From NCBI RefSeq assembly GCF_000092025.1, contig NC_003063.2, positions 1,169,001 through 1,233,000 on the forward strand: 64,000 bases of DNA. Direction: 5' to 3'. Of this stretch, positions 40,735-49,973 are shown in pieces. The first letter of the stretch is position 1; the number at the start of each line of letters is the position of its first letter. A model generated the notes under the pieces. The model did no database searches. It was given only the letters and a program-made list of their open reading frames with translations, and was not told the DNA's origin. Both the position numbers and the translations under genes were made by a program. Origin of the DNA: Agrobacterium fabrum str. C58 (GTDB lineage Bacteria > Pseudomonadota > Alphaproteobacteria > Rhizobiales > Rhizobiaceae).

Positions 40735-42422
40735 TCGCGCGTTTTGCCATATTGAGACCCGTCATCGCCCTGTTCTGGTCGACACGGCGCGGCATGTTGC
40801 TTGCGGGCGCGGTTCTGGCGGTCACGACTGTTCTGGCGGGCATCGGTCTTCTCGGCGTGTCCGGCTGGTTCATCACCGCGACGGCCATTGCCGGCCTGCT
40901 ACCGGCGACGGCCTTCGCTTTCGATGTCTTTGCCCCTTCGGCAGCCATTCGCCTTCTGGCGCTGGCGCGCACCGCCGCCCGGTATGGCGAGCGCATGACG
41001 ACCCACGAAGCCACGCTTTCCGTGCTTGCGGCTCTTCGGGAGAAACTGTTTCGCGGTTTTGCCGCACCGCAGGCGGCGAAATCTCTGGAGGCGCGGCCCG
41101 CGCGCCTGCTGAACCGGCTGACGGCGGATATCGATGCGCTGGATTCGCTTTATCTGCGCGTTCTGGTTCCCGCTGCCGTCGCCATCCTTGCCGCGCTCGT
41201 GACCGGCTTCGGGCTTGCTTTCCTGCATCCGCTTGCCGGCGTGCTGGCGGCAACCTTCCTTATTGCAGCGGGGCTCGGGATTTCTGCGCGCTCTGCCTTG
41301 AAAGCGGAAAAATTCTCGCGCCGGCGGGCCATCGGGCTCGAGGCGTTGCGCGCCCGCACGGCCGATCTGGTGAGCGGACAGACGGAGCTGCTGACCACGG
41401 GCCGGCTTTCCGCGCAGGTGGCCGCGGTAAAGCGCGCGGATGACTATCTCGCTGCCTGTGATGACAGCCTCAACCGCATCGAGACCAATGCCGGCTTTTC
41501 CTTTGGTCTTTCAGCGGCCATTCTCTTGAGCGCCGCCCTTCTCGGCATGGCCTGTCTGGTGGAGCATGGGGCGGGGAGCGCACCGGCCGCCGCACTCGGA
41601 CTGCTGGTCTGTTTCGCTGCGCTGGAGCCTTTCACGGCGCTTCGCCGCGGGGCGATGGAGCTGGGCCGTACGCTGTTTTCCGCAAGGCGTATTGCGCCGC
41701 GCCTTTCTGCAACGGCCGAGGCGCACTGTCCCGCATTACCCGCGAGTGGCATCGCGGCGGAGCTTAGAGGCGTGCGTCTGGAGCGGGAAGGGAACGAGCA
41801 TCCGGTCCTGACGAATATCAACCTTGCAATCGCCTGCGGGGAACGGGTCGCGATCGTCGGTGCAAGCGGTGCGGGCAAGACGAGCCTCATCCAGCTGGTG
41901 GCGGGCGAGTTGCACCCGGCTGCGGGCTCGGTCCGTGCCTTGCCGTCCACCCTGATGACGCAGCGCAGCCAGCTTTTCCGTGACAGCATCGCTGACAATC
42001 TGCGGCTGGCAAAACCTGCGGCAACGGGGGTTGAGTTGTGGGAGGCGCTCGAGGCGGCCGGGCTTGCCGAACACGTCAGAACCTTGCCGAAACGGCTGGA
42101 AACGAAGCTCGGCGAGGCCGGGCAGGGTCTTTCCGGCGGCCAGTCGCGCCGACTGGCGCTTGCCCGTTTCCTGCTTGCCGACAGGCCGCTCTGGCTTCTC
42201 GACGAGGTGACGGAAGGGCTGGATGGCGAGACCGCCCGGGATGTGCTCGGCCGGCTTTTCGCGAGGGTAGAGGGAAAGACTGTCTTGATGATCACCCATA
42301 ATCGCCGCGAGGCGGAATTTGCCGATCGTATCATCGTGCTGAGAGAGGGACGCCAGTTTGATGAATGTCAAAGCGGTACCCTGGAATACGGCGTAGTGCT
42401 TGAGACACTGCGCCCGGACTGA
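40731..42422 (+). CDS. cydC: Heterodimeric ABC exporter subunit CydC
   Basis: This 563-residue partner of CydD has six transmembrane helices (about 15-310) and a nucleotide-binding domain. Walker A is IVGASGAGKTSL near 375, the signature is the canonical LSGGQSRRLALARF near 465 and Walker B is PLWLLDEVTEGLD. Having one canonical and one altered signature across the pair is usual for CydDC. The ATG overlaps the cydD stop (ATGA). cydA follows after 67 bases. Confidence 0.93.
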   Translation: MIARFAILRPVIALFWSTRRGMLLAGAVLAVTTVLAGIGLLGVSGWFITATAIAGLLPATAFAFDVFAPSAAIRLLALARTAARYGERMTTHEATLSVLAALREKLFRGFAAPQAAKSLEARPARLLNRLTADIDALDSLYLRVLVPAAVAILAALVTGFGLAFLHPLAGVLAATFLIAAGLGISARSALKAEKFSRRRAIGLEALRARTADLVSGQTELLTTGRLSAQVAAVKRADDYLAACDDSLNRIETNAGFSFGLSAAILLSAALLGMACLVEHGAGSAPAAALGLLVCFAALEPFTALRRGAMELGRTLFSARRIAPRLSATAEAHCPALPASGIAAELRGVRLEREGNEHPVLTNINLAIACGERVAIVGASGAGKTSLIQLVAGELHPAAGSVRALPSTLMTQRSQLFRDSIADNLRLAKPAATGVELWEALEAAGLAEHVRTLPKRLETKLGEAGQGLSGGQSRRLALARFLLADRPLWLLDEVTEGLDGETARDVLGRLFARVEGKTVLMITHNRREAEFADRIIVLREGRQFDECQSGTLEYGVVLETLRPD

Positions 42423-42489
42423 GATTTTTTGAGAGCCGGCGTCGTTTTGAAAATGGAAGGCCGGCCTTCCGGAAAAGGTGGGTAAGACT

Positions 42490-44067
42490 ATGGAACTCGA
42501 CATAGTGGCGCTGTCGCGCCTGCAATTTGCAGTGACGGCTTTATATCACTTCCTGTTCGTTCCCCTGACGATCGGGCTGTCGGTGGTGATCGCCATCATG
42601 GAAACGGTCTATGTCATGACCGGCCGCACGATCTGGCGGCAGATGACGAAATTCTGGGGCACCCTGTTCGGCATCAATTTCGTGCTCGGTGTTTCCACCG
42701 GCATCGTCATGGAATTCCAGTTCGGCATGAACTGGAGTTATTACAGTCACTATGTCGGCGATATCTTCGGCGCCCCGCTGGCGATCGAGGGCATGATGGC
42801 CTTCTTTCTGGAGGCCACCTTCGTCGGCCTGTTCTTTTTCGGCTGGGACAAGCTGTCGAAACTCGGCCACCTCGTCGCGACATGGTGCGTGGCGATCGGC
42901 TCGAATTTTTCGGCGCTGTGGATCTTGATCGCCAATGGCTGGATGCAGAACCCGACCGGTTCCGCCTTCAATCCCCAGACCATGCGCATGGAAGTGACTG
43001 ACTTCTTCGCGGTCCTGTTCAACCCGGTGGCGCAGGCGAAATTCGTGCACACGGTTTCAGCCGGCTACGTGACGGCCTCCATCTTCGTGCTCGGCGTCTC
43101 CGCCTGGTATGTGCTGAAAGGCCGCCACGTCGATCTCGCTAAGCGGTCGATGACGGTTGCCGCCTCCTTCGGTCTGGCGTCCGCGCTTTCGGTCGTCGTG
43201 CTGGGGGACGAAAGCGGTTATCTCTCGACAGAACACCAGAAGATGAAGCTCGCCTCCATCGAAGCAATGTGGGAAACCGAGCCGGCGCCCGCCCCCTTCA
43301 CCGCCATCGGCTTTCCGGATCAGGAAGCGCGCGAGACGCATTTTGCGGTCAAAATCCCATGGGTGATGGGCCTCATCGGCACCCGTTCGCTTGATACGCA
43401 AATCCCAGGCATCAACGATCTTGTCGAGCAGGCAAAGACCCGCATCCGCGACGGTATCAAGGCCTATGACGCGCTGATGCAGATACGCGCCACCGGCAAG
43501 GGCGCACAGCTGCCGGAAGAGGTGCGCGGCACCTTCGCCGAAGTCGGCCACGAGCTTGGTTACGCGCTGCTGTTGAAACGCTATGTCGACGATCCGCGTC
43601 AGGCGAGCGAAGAGCAGATCGCGAAAGCTGCGGCTGATACCATCCCGCATGTGCCGACGCTGTTCTGGTCGTTCCGCATCATGGTCGGCCTCGGCATGTT
43701 CTTCATCCTTTTGACGGCGACCTTCTTCTATCTCTCGGCCCGCCGCCGGCTGGATCATTATCCGCTGTTGCTGAAGGTGGCGGTCTTTGCCGTTCCGCTG
43801 CCGTGGATTGCCGCCGAAATGGGCTGGGTGGTCGCCGAATTCGGCCGCCAGCCATGGATCATCGAGGGTGTGCTGCCAACAGCCGCTGCCGTCTCCAGCC
43901 TCAGCGCTTCGACTGTCCTGATTACGCTTTTATGTTTCATCGCCATCTACACGGTGCTGTTCATCGTCGAAATGGGGCTGATGCTGAAGGCGATCCGCAA
44001 GGGGCCGGATCCGGACCATGAGCCGGAGGCACCGCTCGTTCCTGAAAAACTCGTCGCTGCGGAGTAA
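42490..44067 (+). CDS. cydA: Cytochrome bd ubiquinol oxidase subunit I
   Basis: This 525-residue membrane subunit carries the quinol site and haems. The b595/d ligand His20 is in ALYHFLFVP. The long Q-loop (from about residue 250, KMKLASIEAMWETEPAPAPF) marks the E. coli bd-I (L) subfamily rather than the short-loop cyanide-insensitive oxidases. The GRQPW signature is near 452. It reduces oxygen to water at high affinity without pumping protons. AGGTGGG precedes the ATG. It is part of the regulator-cydD-C-A-B-X operon behind an FNR-type box. Confidence 0.97.
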   Translation: MELDIVALSRLQFAVTALYHFLFVPLTIGLSVVIAIMETVYVMTGRTIWRQMTKFWGTLFGINFVLGVSTGIVMEFQFGMNWSYYSHYVGDIFGAPLAIEGMMAFFLEATFVGLFFFGWDKLSKLGHLVATWCVAIGSNFSALWILIANGWMQNPTGSAFNPQTMRMEVTDFFAVLFNPVAQAKFVHTVSAGYVTASIFVLGVSAWYVLKGRHVDLAKRSMTVAASFGLASALSVVVLGDESGYLSTEHQKMKLASIEAMWETEPAPAPFTAIGFPDQEARETHFAVKIPWVMGLIGTRSLDTQIPGINDLVEQAKTRIRDGIKAYDALMQIRATGKGAQLPEEVRGTFAEVGHELGYALLLKRYVDDPRQASEEQIAKAAADTIPHVPTLFWSFRIMVGLGMFFILLTATFFYLSARRRLDHYPLLLKVAVFAVPLPWIAAEMGWVVAEFGRQPWIIEGVLPTAAAVSSLSASTVLITLLCFIAIYTVLFIVEMGLMLKAIRKGPDPDHEPEAPLVPEKLVAAE

Positions 44068-44073
44068 GATATC

Positions 44074-45231
44074 ATGATCCTGCATCAACTCATCGACTAT
44101 GAAATCCTTCGCGTCATCTGGTGGCTGCTGCTCGGCGTATTGCTTATCGGTTTTGCCGTGACGGGTGGTTTCGATCTTGGCACGGGTGCGCTGCTGCCCT
44201 TCGTGGCGAAGACGGATATCGAGCGCCGTGTCGTCATCAATTCCATCGGCCCGGTCTGGGAAGGCAACCAGGTGTGGCTGATCCTTGGCGGCGGTGCGAT
44301 CTTTGCCGCCTGGCCGCCGCTTTATGCGGTTTCGTTTTCAGGTTTCTATCTGGCGATGTTTGCCACCCTGTTCGCGCTGATCCTGCGGCCGGTCGGTTTC
44401 AAATATCGCTCCAAGCGCGAGAGCCCGGCATGGCGCAGCGGCTGGGACTGGGCCCTGTTCGTCGGCGGCTTCGTGCCGGCGCTGATCTTTGGCGTGGCGA
44501 TCGGCAACGTGCTGCAGGGTGTTCCCTTCCACTTTAACGACGACCTCAGGATTTTCTACGACGGCACGACGCTGTTCGAGCTTCTGAACCCCTATGCCCT
44601 TCTTTGCGGCCTCGTTTCCGTCTCCATGCTGGTAATGCATGGTGCGGCCTGGTTGGTGCTGAAGACCGAAGGTCCGGTGGCTGCCCGTGCGCGCAGTTTC
44701 GGCAGCATTGCGGCCCTTGCGACCACAGTTCTTTTCGCGCTCGGCGGTGTCTTTCTCTGGCTCGGGGTCGATGGTTATCGCTTCACCTCTGAAGTCGTGA
44801 CCGATGGTCCCTCCAACCCGCTGTCCAAGACGGTCGAGGTTGCGGGTGGTGTCTGGTTTGCCAACTATGCGGCACATCCGTGGATGATGCTGGCGCCGGC
44901 GCTTGGTCTCGTCTTCCCGCTCTTCGCTTTCATCCTTTTCAGGGCCCGCAGGGAAGTCCTGGCACTGCTGTCCAGTTCGCTCGCGATTTTCGGCATCATC
45001 GCCACCGTCGGGCTTACGATGTTTCCCTTCATCCTGCCGTCCTCGGTCGATCCCAGGTCGAGCCTGACGGTGTGGGACGCATCGTCCAGCCACATGACGC
45101 TATTCAACATGCTGGTCGTCACGCTCATCTTCGTTCCGATGATCGTTGCCTACACTTCATGGGTCTATCGCGTGCTGTGGGGCAAGGTGGATGAAAAGGC
45201 GATCCGTGACGACAGCGGCCACGCTTATTGA
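44074..45231 (+). CDS. cydB: Cytochrome bd ubiquinol oxidase subunit II
   Basis: This 385-residue polytopic subunit has the N-terminal signature VTGGFDLGTGALLPF near residue 29 and INSIGPVWEGNQVWLILGGG near 59, both conserved in CydB, with eight to nine helices. It packs against CydA. GGAG lies before the ATG, six bases after cydA. cydX follows after 39 bases. Confidence 0.97.
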   Translation: MILHQLIDYEILRVIWWLLLGVLLIGFAVTGGFDLGTGALLPFVAKTDIERRVVINSIGPVWEGNQVWLILGGGAIFAAWPPLYAVSFSGFYLAMFATLFALILRPVGFKYRSKRESPAWRSGWDWALFVGGFVPALIFGVAIGNVLQGVPFHFNDDLRIFYDGTTLFELLNPYALLCGLVSVSMLVMHGAAWLVLKTEGPVAARARSFGSIAALATTVLFALGGVFLWLGVDGYRFTSEVVTDGPSNPLSKTVEVAGGVWFANYAAHPWMMLAPALGLVFPLFAFILFRARREVLALLSSSLAIFGIIATVGLTMFPFILPSSVDPRSSLTVWDASSSHMTLFNMLVVTLIFVPMIVAYTSWVYRVLWGKVDEKAIRDDSGHAY

Positions 45232-45270
45232 CGCAATTCCAGGAAAAGTTTGAAAAGAAGGAGATCGAAC

Positions 45271-45393
45271 ATGTGGTATTTCGCCTGGCTGCTCGGCCTG
45301 CCTCTCGCCGCCATCTTCGCCGTCATGAACGCCATGTGGTATGAGCTGATGGAAGAAAACGCGAAGAAGGCCGAAGCGAAGCCGGAAAAATGA
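45271..45393 (+). CDS. cydX: Cytochrome bd small subunit CydX
   Basis: This 40-residue single-helix protein starts MWYFAWLLGLPLAAIFAVMN and continues AMWYELMEE before a Lys/Glu/Ala-rich tail. It matches CydX (YbgT), which contains the conserved W-Y/F-x-W-x-L-G and E-x2-E pattern and stabilises the haems of the CydAB complex. GAAGGAG lies eight bases before the ATG. It is short enough to be missed by gene callers. A terminator follows 14 bases after the stop. Confidence 0.93.
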   Translation: MWYFAWLLGLPLAAIFAVMNAMWYELMEENAKKAEAKPEK

Positions 45394-45406
45394 CGCTTGA
45401 AGCAAA

Positions 45407-45437
45407 AAGGGCGGCACCCGGTCTGGATGCCGCCCTT
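45407..45437. terminator. Terminator between cydX and the convergent small gene
   Basis: A 10-base-pair stem (AAGGGCGGCA with TGCCGCCCTT) with an 11-base loop ends the cyd operon. The A-run on the left side makes a T-run for the minus-strand gene, so it probably acts mainly on that strand and partly on both. Confidence 0.75.
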
Positions 45438-45468
45438 CGTGTGAAACAGCCGCGCTTGTCGCGTGTGT

Positions 45469-45657
45469 TCAGTGGATCGCGATACCGCGCTTGTCCGCTT
45501 CTTCCTTGATGATGTCTTCGACGATGGCTCGCTTGAGATTTGGATCTCCCAGCAGATAGTCATCGGCGATCTCGAAAATCGACTTCGGGTTCTCGGTCCT
45601 GTGCAGGGTGTCGAGATCCTGGCCGATCTGCTCTCTCAGGCTGGAATAGTCGTCCAT
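45469..45657 (-). CDS. Small conserved-looking protein, function unknown
   Basis: This 62-residue acidic cytosolic protein starts MDDYSSLREQIGQDLDTLHR and is predicted to be helical, with no motif I recognise. GGGAG seven bases before the ATG and a convergent terminator after the stop support it as a real gene. It is 22 bases downstream of the DUF3597 gene on the same strand and probably co-transcribed with it. Confidence 0.65.
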   Translation of the reverse strand: MDDYSSLREQIGQDLDTLHRTENPKSIFEIADDYLLGDPNLKRAIVEDIIKEEADKRGIAIH

Positions 45658-45679
45658 CGCGGTTCTCCCGTTTATCGGT

Positions 45680-46099
45680 TCAATCCAGAAGGTCGGCCGG
45701 AACCTTGCCGCCGTTTTCGGAGAGCTTCTTGATGACCGCCTTGTGCAGCCAGATATTCATGGTCGCCGAATCCGAGGTGTCGCCGGTGTAGCCGAGTTCG
45801 CTCGCCAGTTCCTTTCGGGCGGTGAGGCTGCTGTCCAGATCAAGCGCCTTCAGAAGATCGACAATCGAATGTTTCCAGTCGAGCTTCTGTCCGTTCTTCT
45901 TGACTGCCGCATCCAGGATGGAGGCGACGTCGACGGTGCCGGTGGGCGCAGGAGCCGCAGCTGTCGGTGCCGGAGAGGCAGGCTGGGCCGGTGCTGCCGG
46001 GCTTGCGGTGGTTGTGGATGTGCCGGCCGGAGCCGAAGTCTGCGGCGCGGCCTCGGCCTTGCCAAAAATAGCGTCCTTGATCTTGTTGAAAAAGCTCAT
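45680..46099 (-). CDS. DUF3597 domain protein
   Basis: This 139-residue protein has a short N-terminal amphipathic helix (MSFFNKIKDAIFGKAEA), an Ala/Pro/Thr-rich linker (about 18-55) and the C-terminal DUF3597 domain (VDVASILDAAVKKNGQKLDWKHSIVDLLKAL and SSLTARKELASELGY). This family is thought to bind LysM/peptidoglycan-linked partners, but the role is unknown. GGGGAGGA precedes the ATG. It is 12 bases downstream of the GlsB-like membrane protein gene. Confidence 0.85.
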   Translation of the reverse strand: MSFFNKIKDAIFGKAEAAPQTSAPAGTSTTTASPAAPAQPASPAPTAAAPAPTGTVDVASILDAAVKKNGQKLDWKHSIVDLLKALDLDSSLTARKELASELGYTGDTSDSATMNIWLHKAVIKKLSENGGKVPADLLD

Positions 46100-46111
46100 T
46101 CTGTCCTCCCC

Positions 46112-46363
46112 TTATCTGCGAAATGCGCGCCCGACGGCGATGAGAATGCAGGCGCCGATGAAACCTGCGATGAGATAGCCAATCCAGCCTCCGAGCGAGA
46201 CGCCGATGAGCCCCAGAAGGAAATTGGCGACGATGGCCCCGATAATGCCGAGGATGATGTTCATGAAAACACCCATATTGCTTTTCATGAACTGTTCGGC
46301 GAGCCAACCGGCTACGCCGCCGATGATGATTGCTGCAATCCAGCCAACTTGTGCGTCTTCCAT
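46112..46363 (-). CDS. GlsB/YeaQ/YmgE family membrane protein
   Basis: This 83-residue protein has three hydrophobic glycine-rich helices (IAAIIIGGVAGWLAEQFM, IILGIIGAIVANFLLGLIG and GYLIAGFIGACILIAVG), the pattern of the transglycosylase-associated/YeaQ family. These proteins are linked to general stress responses in several bacteria, without a known activity. AAAGGAAAGG lies before the ATG. It heads a three-gene minus-strand run with the DUF3597 and 62-residue genes. Confidence 0.88.
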   Translation of the reverse strand: MEDAQVGWIAAIIIGGVAGWLAEQFMKSNMGVFMNIILGIIGAIVANFLLGLIGVSLGGWIGYLIAGFIGACILIAVGRAFRR

Positions 46364-46508
46364 AACAAGCCTTTCCTTTCTAGAGAGAGGTCATAGGCAT
46401 ATGGACCCGCATTTTTTGCGCACGTCCCCCCGCCTTGAATTGACCCCAGGCGATTATTAACGAAGACGCGGAAGTTTTGTTCCGTGAGGCGTGTACGTTA
46501 GCGCAAAC

Positions 46509-47366
46509 TCAACTCTGGCTCTCAAAATCCAGCCCGATATCAAGAACCGGCGCGCTGTGGGTGATCCAGCCGATGGAGATAAGATCGACGCCGGTGGCGG
46601 CGATGGCTGCCGCCGTCTGCGGATTGATCCGGCCAGAGGCTTCCGTGATGGCGCGACCGGCAACGATCTCTACCGCCTCGCGCAGCTGTTCCGGCGTCAT
46701 GTTATCGAGAAGAACCGCATCCACACCCTCTTCCATGGCCTCGTGCAACTGCACGAGCGTATCGACTTCGACCTCGATCTTGACGAGATGTCCGACGCCG
46801 TGCCTTGCGCGGCGGATGGCCTCACGCACGCCGCCGGCAACGGCGATATGATTGTCCTTGATGAGAACGGCATCATAAAGCGCAAAACGGTGGTTCATGC
46901 CGCCGCCGGCGCGCACGGCATATTTTTCCAGCGCCCGCAGCCCTGGCGTCGTCTTGCGGGTGCAGGCGACCGACGCTTTGGTGCCGGCAATGGCGGCGAC
47001 GATTTTTGCGGTGACGGAGGCGATGCCCGAGAGATGGCCGAGGAAATTCAGCGCCGTGCGTTCCCCGGTCAAAAGCCCGCGAGACGGCCCTTCGATGGTT
47101 GCGATGATATCGCCGGCCGCCACGGCTGCCCCATCCGCAATGTGCCTGTTCATCCTGATCGCCGGGTCCACAAGCTGGAAGGCGAGTTCCGCCGCATCGA
47201 GCCCAGCAATGACACCCTGCTCCCGCGCCGCCATGACAACGACCGAGCGGTGATCGGCGGGGATGACGGCAGTGGAGGTGATGTCGCCTGCAAGGCCCAG
47301 GTCTTCCAGAAGGGCATTGCGCACGGGCGGTTCGATGATGAGACGTGGCAGGGGAGAAAGGATCAT
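46509..47366 (-). CDS. nadC: Quinolinate phosphoribosyltransferase (decarboxylating)
   Basis: This 285-residue enzyme makes nicotinate mononucleotide from quinolinate and PRPP. Motifs visible are the RTALNFLGHLSGIAS segment near 103, the substrate-binding CTRKTTPGLR near 135, KDNHI near 171 and EVEVDTL. The ATG at 47366 lies one base after the nadB stop and has GGAGAAAGGA upstream; longer in-frame starts overlap nadB. Third gene of nadA-B-C. Confidence 0.96.
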   Translation of the reverse strand: MILSPLPRLIIEPPVRNALLEDLGLAGDITSTAVIPADHRSVVVMAAREQGVIAGLDAAELAFQLVDPAIRMNRHIADGAAVAAGDIIATIEGPSRGLLTGERTALNFLGHLSGIASVTAKIVAAIAGTKASVACTRKTTPGLRALEKYAVRAGGGMNHRFALYDAVLIKDNHIAVAGGVREAIRRARHGVGHLVKIEVEVDTLVQLHEAMEEGVDAVLLDNMTPEQLREAVEIVAGRAITEASGRINPQTAAAIAATGVDLISIGWITHSAPVLDIGLDFESQS

Positions 47367-47367
47367 G

Positions 47368-48936
47368 TCAGGCGCTCCGCGCGAAACCGGCTGTTGCAAG
47401 GCTGGAAGAGGAAAATTCATGGGCGACGGTGACGACGTCGTTCAGGCTCAGTCGGCGTCTCATGGCCTTGGCATCCTTCTGCGAAAAATCGTCACGGAAA
47501 TGCGCGCCGCGCGATTCCCTCCGCAGGGCTGCGAAAACGGCGATGGAGAGAGCGACCACCGCCGGGTCGGAGGCCGGGCCGTTTCGCTCGGCAAGCGGCA
47601 GTAAGTCCCTGATGGCTTCGGCCAGTCCCGCGGCATGTCTGACGATGCCGAGATGACGGGAAACGATGGGCCTGACAGCGGCGAGATCGGCGGGCGAAAA
47701 ATCAGCTGTCGCGTTGGGCGAAACGGCAGCCGCCGATCTTGCCGCGGGTGCGGGCCGGCCGGCAATATCCTGCGCCGCACGCATGCCCATCGCGGCGGCC
47801 TCCAGCAGCGAGTTGCTGGCAAGCCGGTTTGCGCCGTGAAGGCCGGTGCAGGCGGTTTCCCCCGCAACCCAGAGCCCGCGCACCGAACTTCTGCCTTTAT
47901 TATCCGTGGCGACACCGCCCATGTGGTAATGCACGGCCGGGCGGACCGGCACGAGTTCGCGGGCGGGGTCTATGCCCGCCTCGCGGCAAAGCAGGTCGAT
48001 TGACGGGAAACGGCTGGCAAAACCGGAGCCGAGCGCCTGGCGGGCATCGAGAAAGACCTGGCCGCCGCGCAGGATTTCACGGTCGATGGCGCGGGCGACA
48101 ATATCGCGCGACGCCAGTTCCGCGCCCGGCACTGCCGCCATGAACCTTTCGCCGTTTTCATTGAGAAGCAGGGCGCCTTCACCCCGCACCGCTTCGCTCA
48201 CCAGCGCCAGCGGTCGCCGGGGGGAGGAAAGTGCTGTCGGGTGAAACTGCACGAATTCCATGTCGGCAAGGATGGCGCCGGCGCGGGCGGCGAGCATGAT
48301 GCCCTGCCCGAAATTGCCGGAGGGATTGGTCGTGGCGTCATAAAGTCCGCCGAGACCGCCGGTGGCGAGAATGACCTGGCTTGCTGGCAGAAGGAAGCTG
48401 CCGTTCGGGCCGGCGCAGGCGAGACCGGCGATGACGCTGTCTTCCGTCAACAGGCGGCGCACTTCCGTGCCTTCCAGAACCGTGATCGAAGGTGTACGGC
48501 GAACGGCATCTGTAAGAGCCCTGACGATCGCCGCACCCGACCCGTCGCCTTCGGCATGCAGAATGCGCCGCCGACTATGGGCGGCTTCCAGCCCGAAGAC
48601 ATAGTTGCCGCCGGCGTCCCGGTCGAAGCGAACGCCTGCCCGCTCCAGCGCATCTATGACGGCGGGGGCCGAGGAAACGATGCCAACCACCATATCTTCA
48701 TCACAAAGGCCATCGCCCGCAGCGAGCGTATCGGCGACATGCAGGGCTGCGCGATCATCCGGCCCGAGGCTGGCCGCGATGCCGCCCTGCGCCCAGGCGC
48801 TTGAGGTTTCGCCGCCGAGCGCGCCGCGCGTCACAAGCAGCACGGGCTGCGGCGCCAGCGTCATCGCCGCCATCAGCCCGGCCATGCCGCTGCCGACGAT
48901 GACCGTCCAGTCCCGCTGCGGCAAAAACTCGCTCAT
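47368..48936 (-). CDS. nadB: L-aspartate oxidase
   Basis: This 522-residue FAD enzyme oxidises L-aspartate to iminoaspartate, the first step of bacterial NAD synthesis. FAD-binding [17 protein letters not shown] is near residue 12 and the succinate dehydrogenase-type flavoprotein signature [17 protein letters not shown] near 40; active-site segments are VQFHPTAL near 233 and [16 protein letters not shown] near 335. Its ATG overlaps the nadA stop by four bases. Confidence 0.96.
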   Translation of the reverse strand: MSEFLPQRDWTVIVGSGMAGLMAAMTLAPQPVLLVTRGALGGETSSAWAQGGIAASLGPDDRAALHVADTLAAGDGLCDEDMVVGIVSSAPAVIDALERAGVRFDRDAGGNYVFGLEAAHSRRRILHAEGDGSGAAIVRALTDAVRRTPSITVLEGTEVRRLLTEDSVIAGLACAGPNGSFLLPASQVILATGGLGGLYDATTNPSGNFGQGIMLAARAGAILADMEFVQFHPTALSSPRRPLALVSEAVRGEGALLLNENGERFMAAVPGAELASRDIVARAIDREILRGGQVFLDARQALGSGFASRFPSIDLLCREAGIDPARELVPVRPAVHYHMGGVATDNKGRSSVRGLWVAGETACTGLHGANRLASNSLLEAAAMGMRAAQDIAGRPAPAARSAAAVSPNATADFSPADLAAVRPIVSRHLGIVRHAAGLAEAIRDLLPLAERNGPASDPAVVALSIAVFAALRRESRGAHFRDDFSQKDAKAMRRRLSLNDVVTVAHEFSSSSLATAGFARSA

Positions 48937-49904
48937 ATCTGCAGCATCCTTTCCACGGCGCGACGGGCAGCACCGGCAATGGCCGGATCGACCGTCACTT
49001 CATGGCGATTTTCCTCCAGTGCCGTGCGGATATTGCCAAGCGTGATGCGCTTCATATGCGGGCAGAGATTGCAGGGGCGGATGAACTCGACATCGGGATG
49101 ATGCACGGCGACGTTGTCGCTCATCGAGCATTCCGTCAGAAGCACCACGCGGGCAGGGCGCTCGCGGCCGACATAGTCAGACATGACGGCGGTGGAGCCG
49201 GAGAAATCCGCAGCGTCTACGACCTCAGGCGGACATTCGGGATGCGCCAGCACGATAACGCCGGGATGGCTTTCGCGCAGTTCCCTGATGTCATCGGCGG
49301 TGAAAAGCTCGTGCACCTCGCAATGGCCACGCCAGGCGATCAGCTCGACACTGGTTTCCTTGGCGACGTTCTTCGCCAGATATTCATCCGGCAGCATCAG
49401 CACGCGCGGCACGCCGAGCGATTCCACCACCTGGCGGGCATTACCTGACGTGCAGCAGATGTCGGACGCCGCCTTCACCGCCGCTGACGTGTTCACATAG
49501 GTGACGACAGGAACGCCGGGATAGGCCTTGCGCAGAAGTGCGATGTCTTCGGGCGTGATGGAATCGGCAAGCGAGCAGCCAGCGGCCATATCCGGAATAA
49601 GTACGGTTTTTTCCGGATTGAGCAGCTTTGCCGTCTCGGCCATGAAATGCACGCCGGCCAGAACGATCACATCCGCTTCCACCTCCATTGCCTTGCGGGC
49701 AAGGGCGAGACTGTCCCCGACAATATCGGCGACGCCATGGAAGATTTCCGGCGTCTGGTAATTATGTGCGAGGATGACAGCGTTGCGCTTGCGCTTCAAT
49801 TCAAGGATTGCCTCGACATCATCCTGAAAGCCCATCCATTCGGCCTTGGGAATGACACGGGCAACGCGGTCATAAAGGCTAGCGGCTGAAATCTGCTCGT
49901 TCAC
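48933..49904 (-). CDS. nadA: Quinolinate synthase
   Basis: This 323-residue 4Fe-4S enzyme condenses iminoaspartate with dihydroxyacetone phosphate to quinolinate. Cluster cysteines are placed in [10 protein letters not shown] near 105, near 195 (DICCTSGN is nearby) and [12 protein letters not shown] near 285. Substrate motifs are AHNYQTPEI near 48 and [10 protein letters not shown]. The GTG at 49904 has GGGAGAG seven bases upstream. Two NadQ-type palindromes lie immediately before it, so the operon should be repressed when NAD is plentiful. Confidence 0.95.
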   Translation of the reverse strand: MNEQISAASLYDRVARVIPKAEWMGFQDDVEAILELKRKRNAVILAHNYQTPEIFHGVADIVGDSLALARKAMEVEADVIVLAGVHFMAETAKLLNPEKTVLIPDMAAGCSLADSITPEDIALLRKAYPGVPVVTYVNTSAAVKAASDICCTSGNARQVVESLGVPRVLMLPDEYLAKNVAKETSVELIAWRGHCEVHELFTADDIRELRESHPGVIVLAHPECPPEVVDAADFSGSTAVMSDYVGRERPARVVLLTECSMSDNVAVHHPDVEFIRPCNLCPHMKRITLGNIRTALEENRHEVTVDPAIAGAARRAVERMLQI

Positions 49905-49918
49905 GGTGCTCTCCCATT

Positions 49919-49937
49919 TATACTCTTTTTGAGTATA
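49919..49937. promoter_or_regulatory. NadQ operator, site 1
   Basis: TATACTC and GAGTATA form perfect seven-base arms around TTTTT, 14 bases upstream of the nadA start. The arms match the second site nearby and the TATRCTCA-type NadQ motif known for alphaproteobacterial nad genes. Confidence 0.75.
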
Positions 49938-49950
49938 TGTAGCACGAAGA

Positions 49951-49973
49951 CATATTCTCATTGTGAGCATATG
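49951..49973. promoter_or_regulatory. NadQ operator, site 2
   Basis: CATATTCTCA and TGAGCATATG form ten-base arms with one mismatch around TTG. The site directly abuts the nadQ stop codon (49974). Together with site 1, about three helical turns away, it suggests cooperative binding over the nadA promoter. Confidence 0.78.

Noticed and set aside
46467..46486. Short inverted repeat CGCGGAA/TTCCGTG after nadC as a terminator
   Set aside because: The stem has a mismatch and there is no clear T-run on the nadC strand.
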